From positions 1-64,000 of the forward strand of contig JAFQBM010000004.1 of NCBI GenBank assembly GCA_017399685.1: a stretch of DNA of 64,000 bases, read 5' to 3'. The notes under the pieces were generated by a model, which ran no database searches, was not told where the DNA came from, and saw only the letters and a program-made list of their open reading frames with translations. Numbering within the stretch: position 1 is the stretch's first letter; each line of letters begins with the position of its first letter. This document shows, one piece after another, positions 44,306-53,581 of this stretch. The DNA comes from Lachnospiraceae bacterium (lineage in GTDB: Bacteria; Bacillota; Clostridia; Lachnospirales; Lachnospiraceae). A program made the translations under genes and the position numbers.

Positions 44306-46558
44306 ATGAAAAATAAAAAATATGTAAAGAGAAGTATACAAATTGTATTGTTTTTTACCCTTCTTATGTGCGTAGGAGTTGCATTTTATGTAAAGATGCT
44401 TTATGAAAATTATAAAAGCGAGTTAGAAGTGACTTTAAGTGAAGTGTCCTATCAGTCCGTTGCCACGCTAACACGTGAAATGGAATCCAGAGTACGCTAT
44501 GTCGACAGCTTGGCACAGATAATCTCTAAGATGGATATGGAAGATACGGATTTAATTTTGGATGCCTTGGGAGATTTGGATTTTAAGGATGATGCCGTTG
44601 TTGCTAAGGATGTAAATTATAAGAATATTGGTATCATTAAGAATGATGGTACGGCCTATACTACCAATGGTGAGGTTTATGTTGCCTGGAGTCTGAAGAA
44701 TTTCCGTTTTGCCATGCAGAACCGTTCGTATATTTCTGATGCTATAACAGATTATGATGGTAAGGATGTTATTATGTATACAGCACCCATTAATGTAGAT
44801 GGTAAGATAGTTGGTGCTTTGTTTCTGACCTTTGATATCGAAATATATCGGGATATTGTGGATGTTACTTCTTTTGACGGTGAAGGATATTCTTATGTGG
44901 TAAAGAATAATGGAGAATCTGTAATTCCATCTAATAATCCAAACAGTTTTCAGAATTTTGAAAATATATTTTGGGCCATGATGAATGCCTCGGAAGATAA
45001 TGAAGAATGTGTTGAGACTTTGATGGAAAACTTAAAAAGCAATGAAGTAGATGGATATATTATATTCCGTAATAAAGTAGATAAATATATGTATTATCGA
45101 ATGATAGGATATAATGATTGGTATTTACTTACGGTAGTTCCTGAAAGTGTATTGAATAATAAACTTTATCATACCATTCAGATAACCTCGTTGATACTGG
45201 GTATTATTGTGTTGGTTTTTGCAGCTTTATTATCTGCTATTACATATATTTTCTTTAAGAGTCGTAAAAAAATAGAAGAGATTGCATATGTAGATCCCCT
45301 TACTGGTGGTTCCACCTATGATAAGTTTAAGATTGATGTAGAAGAGATTGTGGCTCAGAATAAATCTAAGAAATATGCCATGATTACCATGGATATTGAT
45401 AAATTTAAATTGATTAATGATATTTTTGGTTATGCAGAGGGTAATTATATCATTAAATATATCTGGGAAATTATCCGGCAGCAGATTCGTTCCGGAGAAG
45501 CATTTACTCATAAACGTGCGGATGAATTTATGTTGTTTTTGAAGTATGAAGATATTCATGATGTGATTGCACGGATTGAAGATATTGATGCACAGATAAA
45601 ATGCTTGAAAAAGAATGGTAATTATGAAATTGAGTTGTCAGTGGGAATTTGCGAAGTGATGCCGGGTATAGATTTTGATATCAATAAGGAAATCGACCAT
45701 GCAGCCATCACGAAGGGAACCATAAAGGGGCAGCATGGGAAGTTATATGCAATTTATAATGATAATTTAAGAAAGAAACTTCTTCGTGAGAAGGAAATAG
45801 AGAATAAAATGGAACAGGCAATTCGGGATAGGGAGTTTGTAGTATTTTATCAACCGAAGTTTTCTACTGCTACGAAGGAATTGGTAGGGGCAGAAGCATT
45901 AGTTCGATGGAATGCAAAGGATGGTATGATATATCCAAATGAGTTTATTCCTTTGTTCGAAAAGAATGGATTTATTACCACATTAGACCGGTATGTATTT
46001 GAAACAGTGTGTTGGGACATTGCCAAATGGAAGGAGGAAGGACTTAACGTAGTACCTGTTTCTGTAAACTTATCACAGTTACAGTTATATAATAATAATT
46101 TTCTTCAGATTTATTCTAATATTATTAAAGAATCACAAATACCAAGTTCTCTGGTGGAACTGGAATTAACAGAAACCACTTTTGTTTCGGATTCTAATAT
46201 ATTGTTAGATACCATTAGTAATCTACATGCATTAGGTATTAATGTATTGATTGATGATTTTGGAACCGGATATTCTTCTTTGAATATGTTAAAGAGCATT
46301 CCGGCAGATGTCATTAAGATTGATAAGAGTTTTGTAGATGATATTGGAGATGAGAGAGGTAATCAGATTGTTACCACCATCGTTCATTTGGGTCAGTCTC
46401 TGGATATGAAGATTGTTGCAGAAGGTGTAGAAAATGAACATCAGTATGAGTTCTTAAAGAGTATTTTCTGTGATGTCATTCAGGGGTATTATTTCTCGAA
46501 ACCAGTGAGTAGTGATGCTTTTCATGAGATATTGATTGCGAAAGGAATTCGGAGATAA
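44306..46558 (+). CDS. Membrane sensor with degenerate GGDEF and intact EAL domain (c-di-GMP phosphodiesterase)
   Basis: A 750-residue protein with two transmembrane helices (about 12-30 and 290-315) enclosing an extracellular Cache-like sensor domain of ~260 residues. The GGDEF-like domain (~325-480) reads RADEF, so cyclase activity is doubtful, but it may bind GTP. The EAL domain (~490-745) keeps the key residues: GAEALVRW, NLSQLQL, ELTETTF, IDDFGTGYSSL, IKIDKSF, AEGVE and QGYYFSKP. It should hydrolyse c-di-GMP in response to an external ligand. It is preceded by a strong AAAGGAGGAG site and followed by a terminator, so it is monocistronic. Compare the degenerate EAL at 33829. Confidence 0.9.
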   Translation: MKNKKYVKRSIQIVLFFTLLMCVGVAFYVKMLYENYKSELEVTLSEVSYQSVATLTREMESRVRYVDSLAQIISKMDMEDTDLILDALGDLDFKDDAVVAKDVNYKNIGIIKNDGTAYTTNGEVYVAWSLKNFRFAMQNRSYISDAITDYDGKDVIMYTAPINVDGKIVGALFLTFDIEIYRDIVDVTSFDGEGYSYVVKNNGESVIPSNNPNSFQNFENIFWAMMNASEDNEECVETLMENLKSNEVDGYIIFRNKVDKYMYYRMIGYNDWYLLTVVPESVLNNKLYHTIQITSLILGIIVLVFAALLSAITYIFFKSRKKIEEIAYVDPLTGGSTYDKFKIDVEEIVAQNKSKKYAMITMDIDKFKLINDIFGYAEGNYIIKYIWEIIRQQIRSGEAFTHKRADEFMLFLKYEDIHDVIARIEDIDAQIKCLKKNGNYEIELSVGICEVMPGIDFDINKEIDHAAITKGTIKGQHGKLYAIYNDNLRKKLLREKEIENKMEQAIRDREFVVFYQPKFSTATKELVGAEALVRWNAKDGMIYPNEFIPLFEKNGFITTLDRYVFETVCWDIAKWKEEGLNVVPVSVNLSQLQLYNNNFLQIYSNIIKESQIPSSLVELELTETTFVSDSNILLDTISNLHALGINVLIDDFGTGYSSLNMLKSIPADVIKIDKSFVDDIGDERGNQIVTTIVHLGQSLDMKIVAEGVENEHQYEFLKSIFCDVIQGYYFSKPVSSDAFHEILIAKGIRR

Positions 46559-46625
46559 GAAAGAAGAAAACAGATATCTGGTAAGAAAAAGTGGTTTAAA
46601 ATTTTATGCTTTCATGATATGATAT

Positions 46626-46656
46626 AAGAGGTTTGTTTCGGCAGACCTCTTTTTAT
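46626..46656 (+). terminator. Terminator after the EAL gene
   Basis: AAGAGGTTTG pairs with CAGACCTCTT (one G-U), loop TTTCGG, followed by TTTT. Confidence 0.8.
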
Positions 46657-46683
46657 TCGATTTTCCTATAAAGAAGGTAAGAT

Positions 46684-46709
46684 GTTACTGTTCCCATGTG
46701 AACAGTAAT
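46684..46709. repeat. Short inverted repeat (TTACTGTTC / GAACAGTAA)
   Basis: Perfect 9-bp arms with a 6-nt loop between the terminator and the flavoprotein gene. A looser version, GTTACTG...AACAGTAC, occurs in the ruvA-ruvB gap near 53530-53560. This may be a dispersed intergenic element or a protein-binding site. Confidence 0.5.
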
Positions 46710-46735
46710 GGTAATATGGAAGGAGTACTAAATAT

Positions 46736-47962
46736 ATGAAAAAAGTTGTAGTAATAGGAGGAGGAGCTGCAGGAATGATGGCGGCTTATTCGGCTGCAAT
46801 ATCAGGAAAACAAGTAGATTTATATGAAAAAAACGAAAAATTGGGAAAGAAAATCTTTATTACGGGAAAAGGCAGATGCAATATTACCAATGCTTGTTCC
46901 GACGAGGAATTTTTTGAAAAGGTAGTGACAAATCCACGTTTTTTATATAGTTCCTATTATGGATTTCAAAATTATGATATGATAAATTTTTTAGAGGAAA
47001 ACGGTGTTAAGACGAAAGTGGAACGTGGAAACCGTGTTTTTCCCGTTTCGGATCATTCTTCCGATGTCATTGATGGTCTGCATCGTGCCATGAAAAAACA
47101 GAATGTTAAAGTTCATTTAAATTCTGAAGTAAAGAGTATATGTTTTAACGAGGATAAGGTGGAGGGTATCGAACTTGCAGACGGTAAAGTGATTTTAGTA
47201 GATTCTGTGATTGTTGCCACTGGTGGCTTATCCTATCCGTCTACTGGTTCCACCGGGGATGGTTATCGTTTTGCGAAAGCAGTGTCTCATAAAGTGACTA
47301 AGCTTACACCAGCGTTAGTCCCTTTTAATATCCGTGAAGAATATATAAAAGAACTTCAAGGACTATCCTTAAGAAATATTGAAATTTCTATTAAAAAAGG
47401 AAAAAAGGTGGTATATAAAGAGTTTGGAGAATTGCTATTTACTCATTTTGGAGTCAGCGGTCCTACCATATTAAGTGCCAGTTCATATATTCAAAAGGCA
47501 ATGGGAGAAGAAGAATTAATTTTATCCATTGATTTAAAACCTGCCTTGGATAAAGAACAGGTATCAAATCGTCTTATCCGTGATTTTAAGCGTTATAGTA
47601 ATAAAAAATTTATAAACGCACTGGGAGATTTATTTCCTTCGAAATTAATTCCTGTTATGGTAAAATATTCAGGAATTCCAGAGGATAAGAGAGTGAATGA
47701 GATTACCAAGGAAGAAAGAGAACATTTTGTGGAATGTATCAAAAGCTTTTCTTCCACTATCGAAGGATTAAGAGGATATAATGAAGCCATTATTACAAAG
47801 GGTGGTGTGGATGTAAAGGAAATAAATCCTTCTACCATGGAGTCAAAAAAAGTGAAAGGTTTGTTTTTTGCGGGTGAAGTGTTGGATTTGGATGCAGTGA
47901 CAGGAGGCTATAATCTTCAAATTGCATGGTCCACAGGATATGCTGCCGGGAAAAACAGCTAA
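46736..47962 (+). CDS. FAD-dependent oxidoreductase, BaiN/YhiN (HI0933) family
   Basis: A 408-residue flavoprotein. The N-terminus has the Rossmann motif VVVIGGGAAGMMAAYSAA, then KLGKKIFITGKGRCNITN, typical of this family. VIVATGGLSYPSTGSTGDGY and the C-terminal FAGEVLDLDAVTGGYNLQ bind FAD. Family members include a reductase implicated in bile-acid metabolism (BaiN), but most are of unknown role. It precedes cmk and ispH-S1 by about 100 bp, a common order in Clostridia. Confidence 0.9.
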   Translation: MKKVVVIGGGAAGMMAAYSAAISGKQVDLYEKNEKLGKKIFITGKGRCNITNACSDEEFFEKVVTNPRFLYSSYYGFQNYDMINFLEENGVKTKVERGNRVFPVSDHSSDVIDGLHRAMKKQNVKVHLNSEVKSICFNEDKVEGIELADGKVILVDSVIVATGGLSYPSTGSTGDGYRFAKAVSHKVTKLTPALVPFNIREEYIKELQGLSLRNIEISIKKGKKVVYKEFGELLFTHFGVSGPTILSASSYIQKAMGEEELILSIDLKPALDKEQVSNRLIRDFKRYSNKKFINALGDLFPSKLIPVMVKYSGIPEDKRVNEITKEEREHFVECIKSFSSTIEGLRGYNEAIITKGGVDVKEINPSTMESKKVKGLFFAGEVLDLDAVTGGYNLQIAWSTGYAAGKNS

Positions 47963-48069
47963 TCAGGATGGTTTGTGTTATATAAGAAGTATCGTGGATA
48001 ATAAAGGGGAAGAAATGAGAAATCTTATAAAAAATTATGTTTTTAGATAAAAGAAAGAAGGAAAAGAGT

Positions 48070-48732
48070 ATGTTTAATGTTGCGATTGATGGCCCGGCTG
48101 GAGCTGGTAAAAGTACCATTGCAAAGAAAGTAGCAAAAGAATTGGATTTTATTTATGTAGATACAGGGGCTATGTATCGAAGTATGGCATTGTATTTTAT
48201 TCGTAAGCAGGTAAAGGCGGCAGAAGTAGATAAGATTATAACACTGTTACCGGAAATTCATGTAACTATCGCTTATGAAAATGGGGAACAGCATGTATAT
48301 TTAAATGGAGAGGATGTTTCGACTTTGATTCGCAATGAGGAAGTGAGTCAAATGACCTCTTCTATTTCTACTATCCCAGAGGTAAGAGAAAAACTGTTGT
48401 CTTTACAGAGGAATTTAGCAAAAGAAAACAATGTTTTAATGGATGGCAGGGATATTGGGACTTGTGTGTTACCAGATGCTGAATTAAAAATTTATTTGAC
48501 AGCTTCCGTTGAAGTAAGAGCGAAAAGACGTTACAATGAAATGATAGAAAAAGGAATGGAATGTGATTTAGAAGAATTAGAGGCATCCATTAAGGAAAGG
48601 GATTACCGGGATATGAATCGTGAAATTGCTCCTTTGAAACAGGCTGAAGATGCCGTTTTACTGGATACTTCGGATATGAATATTGAAGAGGTGGTAAATG
48701 CCATTATCCAGATGGTAAAGGAAAGGGCATAA
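48070..48732 (+). CDS. cmk: Cytidylate kinase
   Basis: A 220-residue CMP/dCMP kinase. The P-loop IDGPAGAGKST is at the N-terminus, followed by YVDTGAMYRSMAL and, in the second half, MDGRDIGTCVLPDAELKIYLTAS, then RDYRDMNREIAPLKQAEDA, all conserved. The start at 48070 is preferred; the frame extends 11 codons upstream into sequence lacking conservation. ispH-S1 begins 4 bp after its stop, so the two are cotranscribed. Confidence 0.96.
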   Translation: MFNVAIDGPAGAGKSTIAKKVAKELDFIYVDTGAMYRSMALYFIRKQVKAAEVDKIITLLPEIHVTIAYENGEQHVYLNGEDVSTLIRNEEVSQMTSSISTIPEVREKLLSLQRNLAKENNVLMDGRDIGTCVLPDAELKIYLTASVEVRAKRRYNEMIEKGMECDLEELEASIKERDYRDMNREIAPLKQAEDAVLLDTSDMNIEEVVNAIIQMVKERA

Positions 48733-48736
48733 GGAT

Positions 48737-50665
48737 ATGTTGAAGGTTGAAGTAGCAAAAACAGCAGGATTTTGTTTTGGCGTAAAAAGGGCAGTGGACA
48801 CTGTATACGATGAGATTGGAAAAAATGATGAAGTATATACCTATGGTCCTATTATTCATAATGAACAGGTGGTTCAGGATTTGGAGAAAAAGGGTGTCCA
48901 TGTTATAAAAGAGAAAGACGAACTTAAAAATATAAACAAAGGCTCTATCGTGATTCGGGCACATGGTGTTACGAGAGATATTTGCGAAACAATTAAGGAA
49001 CAGGGATTAAAGTTGGTGGATGCTACCTGTCCCTTTGTAAAAAAAATTCATAAAATTGTGCTAGAAGAAAGCGAAAAAGGAAATACTATAATAATTATAG
49101 GTAATCCGACGCATCCGGAAGTAGAAGGAATTTGTAGCTGGTGTGTGGGAGAAGTTTATGTTATTGAAAATGAAAAACAAGCGGAAAATTTTACTAAAAA
49201 TGTGAACAAAAAATTGTGCATTGTGTCACAAACGACGTTTAATTACAATAAATTTAAACTTCTTGTTGAAATTATTTCTAAAAAGGGGTATGATATAAGT
49301 GTTTTTAATACCATTTGCAATGCTACGAAAGAGCGTCAGGAAGAGGCTAGAAGTTTAGCTTCCCGTGTAGATGCCATGATTGTGATTGGTGGGAAGAATA
49401 GTTCAAACACACAAAAGCTATTTGAAATTAGTGGAAAAGAATGTGCGAATACTTACTATATACAGACACTTGTTGACCTGGATTTGACATCTTTTGAATC
49501 CGTTAGTAGCGTAGGTATTACGGCAGGGGCTTCAACCCCAAATTATATTATTAAGGAGGTTCATAATAGCATGTCAGAAGAATTAAGCTTTGAACAAATG
49601 TTAGATGAAAGTCTAAAAACAATTAGAAACGGGGAGGTTGTGGAAGGTACTATCATCGATGTAAAAGAAGATGAAATTATCTTAAATATTGGCTTTAAGG
49701 CAGACGGTATCATTACCAGAAGTGAATATACCAACACACCAAATGTTGACTTAAGAAATGAAGTTAAGGTTGGGGATACCATGGAAGCTAAAGTTCTTAA
49801 GGTAAACGATGGCGAAGGTCAGGTTTTATTAACATATAAGAGATTAGCTGCAGATAAAGGTAATAAGAGATTAGAAGAAGCTTTCGAAAACAAAGAAGTA
49901 TTAAAGGCAAAAGTTGCTCAGGTATTAACTGGCGGTTTAAGCGTAATTGTAGAAGAAGCATCTGTATTTATTCCAGCAAGCCTTGTTTCAGATACTTATG
50001 AAAAGAATCTTGAAAAATATGCCGGACAGGAAATCGAATTTGTAATCAGCGAATTCAATCCTCGTAGAAAGAGAGTCATCGGTGACAGAAAACAATTACT
50101 AGTTGCTGAAAAGGCAGAAAAGCAAAAAGAATTATTTGCTAAGATTTCTGTTGGTATGACAGTAGAAGGTACTGTTAAGAATGTTACTGATTTCGGTGTA
50201 TTCATCGATTTAGGCGGTGCAGATGGATTATTACACATTTCAGAAATGTCTTGGGGAAGAGTTGAAAATCCTAAGAAGCTTTATAAAGTAGGAGATACTG
50301 TAAAGGCTTTAATTAAAGACATTCAGGGTGAAAAGATTGCACTTAGCTTAAAGTTCGAAGACAGCAATCCATGGATTACTGCTTCTGAAAAATATGCAGT
50401 AGGTAATGTTGTAACCGGTAAGGTTGCAAGAATGACTGATTTCGGTGCATTTGTTGAATTAGAATCCGGAGTAGATGCATTATTACATGTATCTCAGATT
50501 TCTAAGAATCATATTGAAAAACCTTCTGATGAATTAAAAGTTGGACAGGAAATTACTGCTAAGGTTGTTGACTTTAAAGCAGAAGAAAAGAAAATCAGCT
50601 TAAGCATGAAAGCTTTATTAGCTGACGAACCAGAAGAAGCTTCAGCAGAAGTAACAGAAGAATAG
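48737..50665 (+). CDS. ispH: IspH (HMB-PP reductase) fused to a four-domain ribosomal protein S1
   Basis: A 642-residue bifunctional protein typical of Clostridia. Residues 1-~278 are IspH, the last enzyme of the MEP isoprenoid pathway, with the three Fe-S cysteines in AGFCFGVKRAV, DATCPF and NTICNATKERQ and the TAGASTP end motif. Residues ~295-642 carry four S1 RNA-binding domains. The first (from GEVVEGTI) and the second (from NKEVLKAKV) are divergent; the third (VEGTVKNVTDFGVFIDL) and fourth (VTGKVARMTDFGAFVEL) are canonical. A separate internal start is likely at the junction (see 49553). The two activities have no obvious common pathway. Confidence 0.95.
   Translation: MLKVEVAKTAGFCFGVKRAVDTVYDEIGKNDEVYTYGPIIHNEQVVQDLEKKGVHVIKEKDELKNINKGSIVIRAHGVTRDICETIKEQGLKLVDATCPFVKKIHKIVLEESEKGNTIIIIGNPTHPEVEGICSWCVGEVYVIENEKQAENFTKNVNKKLCIVSQTTFNYNKFKLLVEIISKKGYDISVFNTICNATKERQEEARSLASRVDAMIVIGGKNSSNTQKLFEISGKECANTYYIQTLVDLDLTSFESVSSVGITAGASTPNYIIKEVHNSMSEELSFEQMLDESLKTIRNGEVVEGTIIDVKEDEIILNIGFKADGIITRSEYTNTPNVDLRNEVKVGDTMEAKVLKVNDGEGQVLLTYKRLAADKGNKRLEEAFENKEVLKAKVAQVLTGGLSVIVEEASVFIPASLVSDTYEKNLEKYAGQEIEFVISEFNPRRKRVIGDRKQLLVAEKAEKQKELFAKISVGMTVEGTVKNVTDFGVFIDLGGADGLLHISEMSWGRVENPKKLYKVGDTVKALIKDIQGEKIALSLKFEDSNPWITASEKYAVGNVVTGKVARMTDFGAFVELESGVDALLHVSQISKNHIEKPSDELKVGQEITAKVVDFKAEEKKISLSMKALLADEPEEASAEVTEE
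49553..49573 (+). promoter_or_regulatory. Internal ribosome binding site and start codon for the S1 part
   Basis: AAGGAGG at 49553-49559 is followed after 11 nt by an in-frame ATG at 49571, exactly at the IspH/S1 junction (codon 279). This is a near-perfect site in the middle of a gene and would give a free S1 protein of about 364 residues. Confidence 0.6.
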
Positions 50666-50678
50666 TGATAACATTTAT

Positions 50679-50698
50679 GTGCCTGCTTACGCAGGCAC
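50679..50698 (+). terminator. GC-rich hairpin after ispH-S1
   Basis: GTGCCTGC / GCAGGCAC with a TTAC loop, 13 bp after the stop. The T tract is weak (TAATATTAAT), so it is a partial terminator or an mRNA 3' end stabiliser. Confidence 0.55.
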
Positions 50699-50734
50699 TA
50701 ATATTAATAATAAGTTGATTATGAGGTATTAGCT

Positions 50735-51511
50735 TTGGCATATGATTACGAGTTTTTTAAAAGTCAGATATTTCGTTTAACGGCAATTGATTTAAGTTCT
50801 TACAAAGAACGACAGATGAAACGAAGAATCGATGCATTGATTAGTAAGCACGGTTTTAAAGGCTATGAAGAGTTTGTGAAGGCGATAGAAAAGGATAAGG
50901 CATTATATGATAGTTTTGTTGCATACTTAACGATTAATGTATCTGAATTTTATCGAAACCCTGAACAATGGAAAGTATTAGAAACTGTTTTTTTACCAGA
51001 TTTAATGAAAAAGACAGGCCAGCTAAAAATATGGAGTGCTGCTTGCTCTACAGGAGATGAACCTTATTCTTTGGTAATGTTATTAAGTAAGTATCTGCCT
51101 TTGAATAAGATTAAGATTTATGCGACAGACATTGATGCACAGATTTTAGATAAAGCCAGAATGGGTATTTATTCTGATAAAAGCTTAATTGGATTACCTT
51201 CGGAATTTAAAGATAAGTTTTTTCAAAAGATTAATGATAAAGCGTATAAAATTGATGATTCCGTAAAGAAGTGTGTTGAGTTTTCAAGACATAATTTATT
51301 AAAGGATCCATATTTAAAAGATTGTGATATGATTGTGTGTCGAAATGTTTTGATTTATTTTACAGAAGAAGCAAAGTATGAAATTTATAAAAAATTTAAT
51401 GAAGCGTTGAAGAAAAATGGTATTTTGTTTGTGGGAAGCACGGAACAGATTATTCAGGCGCAGGAATTAAATTTCAAGAGCGTAAAACCATTCTTTTATC
51501 AAAAGTTATAG
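50735..51511 (+). CDS. cheR: CheR-type chemotaxis protein methyltransferase
   Basis: A 258-residue SAM-dependent enzyme that methylates glutamates on chemoreceptors. The N-terminal helical domain is followed by YLTINVSEFYRNPEQW, the SAM-binding IWSAACSTGDEPYSL, YATDIDAQILDKAR and CRNVLIYF, and a final NGILFVGSTEQI. The start is a TTG at 50735 with GAGG 9 bp upstream. It stands alone here, outside any chemotaxis operon, as commonly seen in Clostridia. A motile lifestyle is suggested but not proven. Confidence 0.92.
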   Translation: MAYDYEFFKSQIFRLTAIDLSSYKERQMKRRIDALISKHGFKGYEEFVKAIEKDKALYDSFVAYLTINVSEFYRNPEQWKVLETVFLPDLMKKTGQLKIWSAACSTGDEPYSLVMLLSKYLPLNKIKIYATDIDAQILDKARMGIYSDKSLIGLPSEFKDKFFQKINDKAYKIDDSVKKCVEFSRHNLLKDPYLKDCDMIVCRNVLIYFTEEAKYEIYKKFNEALKKNGILFVGSTEQIIQAQELNFKSVKPFFYQKL

Positions 51512-51541
51512 CTTTCGGATAAGTGGTGGCGGTTTTATAAA

Positions 51542-51600
51542 TAATTCCTCTTATGGCAGATGGTGGATACATTATTTGCTATAAGGGGATTTCTTTTTTC
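51542..51600 (+). terminator. Terminator after cheR
   Basis: A 17- to 19-bp imperfect stem between TTCCTCTTATGGCAGAT and ATTTGCTATAAGGGGA, with TTTCTTTTTT following. Confidence 0.8.
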
Positions 51601-51654
51601 GTCACATTATGGATGAAGAGAATGTTTTTTTGATGGAAAATTAGGTGATAAAAA

Positions 51655-52704
51655 TTGAAGAAAATAGAATATAAAACAAGAATTCCTGAGTGTTTGCAAG
51701 AGGATTTTATGAATGGATTATTTTTTGATATTGAAACAACAGGATTTCACAGAGAAAGAGAAAAAGTATATTTGATTGGTGCCGGTTATGTGAAAGAGGA
51801 AGAATTTGTGCTTTTACAATGGTTTTGTGATGACGGGAAAGAAGAAACTATATTAGAGGATTTCATTTCTTTTTCTGAATCCTTTGCGTATCTGATTCAT
51901 TACAATGGACTAAGTTTTGACTTACCTTTTTTAGAAGAAAAGGCAAAGATGTATGGACTTAATTCTTCACTTTTAGAGAAAGAACAGAAGGATTTATTTC
52001 GGGAAATTCGTCCTTTTAAGAAATTTTTAAATCTGCCGGATTTAAAATTACCTACAGTGGAACGTTTTTTTGGGATGGAACGAAAAGAGGAAGAGAATGG
52101 AAAATCTTTGATTCCTGTATATAAAAGTTATTTGGATTCTCCTACAAAAGAAAAAGAGGAGATGTTATTAAAACACAATTACTTTGATATTATACATTTG
52201 ACTGCGCTTACAAGAATATTAGAGTTAAAACACTGTCTAAATGAAGGATTTGAAATCATGGAGAGTCAGATTACGGATAAATACCTTAGGATAAAATTAA
52301 AATTTGCATATTCTTTTCCGAAGTTGGTACAAGGAGAGCAGTTCGAAATTCTTTATTCTTTTTATGCCGAACAAGGAGAATTGAATATTCCTCTTTTTTC
52401 AGGAAATTTAAAATATTATTATAAAAATTATAAGGATTATTATTATCTGCCTCATGAAAATATAGTTATTCATAAAAGTGTTGCAGCTTTCGTAGATACG
52501 GCTAATAAAGAAAAGTGTACTGTAAAGAATTGTTTTGTAGTAAAGGAAGGTATTTTTTTAAAACAGTTTGAATCTGTTTTTGAAAATACTTTTAAATTAG
52601 ATTATAAAGAGAAAGAGACATATTTTTCGGTAGAAGACTTTGGAGATTCTAAAAAACAGTATGAATATGTGAAAAGTATATTAAGGAAAATAGTGACGCT
52701 CTAA
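51655..52704 (+). CDS. Predicted RNase H-like DEDD exonuclease (YprB-like)
   Basis: A 349-residue protein whose N-terminal ~190 residues form a DEDD-type exonuclease fold. The metal ligands are in LFFDIETTGF (D, E), HYNGLSFDLPFL (D) and HNYFDIIHL (final D with preceding H/Y). The C-terminal half is Lys/Tyr-rich and unlike the TPR-bearing Bacillus YprB. The start TTG at 51655 follows AGGTGAT. Flanked by terminators on both sides, so monocistronic. Whether the target is RNA or DNA is not known. Confidence 0.78.
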   Translation: MKKIEYKTRIPECLQEDFMNGLFFDIETTGFHREREKVYLIGAGYVKEEEFVLLQWFCDDGKEETILEDFISFSESFAYLIHYNGLSFDLPFLEEKAKMYGLNSSLLEKEQKDLFREIRPFKKFLNLPDLKLPTVERFFGMERKEEENGKSLIPVYKSYLDSPTKEKEEMLLKHNYFDIIHLTALTRILELKHCLNEGFEIMESQITDKYLRIKLKFAYSFPKLVQGEQFEILYSFYAEQGELNIPLFSGNLKYYYKNYKDYYYLPHENIVIHKSVAAFVDTANKEKCTVKNCFVVKEGIFLKQFESVFENTFKLDYKEKETYFSVEDFGDSKKQYEYVKSILRKIVTL

Positions 52705-52728
52705 AGTAAGAAGATGATACATTTTAGG

Positions 52729-52768
52729 AAAAGCCATGACTTCTGATGCAGAAGTAGTTGGCTTTTTT
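52729..52768 (+). terminator. Terminator after the exonuclease gene
   Basis: AAAAGCCATGACTTCT and AGAAGTAGTTGGCTTTT form a long stem around GATGC, ending in a run of six T. Confidence 0.85.
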
Positions 52769-52786
52769 GTGTTTCGATGATATAAT
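52758..52786 (+). promoter_or_regulatory. Promoter of ruvAB overlapping the upstream terminator
   Basis: TTGGCT at 52758-52763 lies inside the 3' arm of the terminator, and TATAAT at 52781-52786 follows after 17 bp. A leader of about 140 nt follows, with no SOS-box-like palindrome visible. Confidence 0.55.
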
Positions 52787-52928
52787 TTAACCTAGATGAT
52801 TCTCGAATTGATATATCCTGAGTCGTTGAGATTTTGATATTAACGAAACATCAGATGATTTGAAAGATAAAATTATTTTTTTAGTTTATTCTGATTCAGT
52901 GATAAAGATTTTATTTTTGGAGGAGTTC

Positions 52929-53525
52929 ATGATTGCATATATTAATGGAGTTTTAGAAGGTGTTATGAAAGACCAAATCATCGTAGAAACTTACGGTGTT
53001 GGTTATTTGATTAAAGTTCCTCAGACTGTGATTCAAAAGTTGCCGAATTTACATGAGAACGTGAAAGTATTTACCCACCAATATGTTAGAGAGGATGAAA
53101 TTAGTCTTTTTGGATTTACGACGTGGGAAGAATTAAATGTGTTTGAATTACTGATTACGATTAGTGGAATCGGTCCTAAAGCAGCATTGTCAATTCTTTC
53201 TTATTTAACGGTGGATGAATTTAAAATAGCTGTTATGAGCCAGGATGCCAAGGCCTTAACCAAAGCTCAGGGAATTGGATTAAAAGGAGCACAAAGAATT
53301 CTGATTGAGTTGAAGGATAAAATTACTTTTTCCTTTGAAGAAGAAGGAGGTATGGATGTAAAGGCTTCCAGTGCTGATACTGATAAAGTAAATGATGCAA
53401 TTATGGCAATGGTTTCACTGGGGTATTCTAACACAGAGGCATTCCGTGCAGTAAATGCGGTAAAAGATAAGGATAGTTTATCTGTAGATGCGTTAATTAA
53501 AGAAGCACTAAAGAAAGCATTATAA
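52929..53525 (+). CDS. ruvA: Holliday junction DNA helicase subunit RuvA
   Basis: The 198-residue tetrameric subunit that binds four-way junctions and recruits RuvB. N-terminal MIAYINGVLEGV and VETYGVGYLI are canonical, with helix-hairpin-helix motifs at ISGIGPKAALSIL and AQGIGLKGAQRILIELKDK, and a C-terminal UBA-like domain (VSLGYSNTEAFRAV). The start at 52929 follows TTGGAGGAG; the upstream open frame of 23 codons has no conservation. ruvB follows after 56 bp. I see no clear LexA box upstream, so SOS control is unproven. Confidence 0.97.
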   Translation: MIAYINGVLEGVMKDQIIVETYGVGYLIKVPQTVIQKLPNLHENVKVFTHQYVREDEISLFGFTTWEELNVFELLITISGIGPKAALSILSYLTVDEFKIAVMSQDAKALTKAQGIGLKGAQRILIELKDKITFSFEEEGGMDVKASSADTDKVNDAIMAMVSLGYSNTEAFRAVNAVKDKDSLSVDALIKEALKKAL

Positions 53526-53581
53526 TAAATGTTACTGGTTAGCGTTGATGAACAGTACTACATAAATGATGAAGAGGAAAA

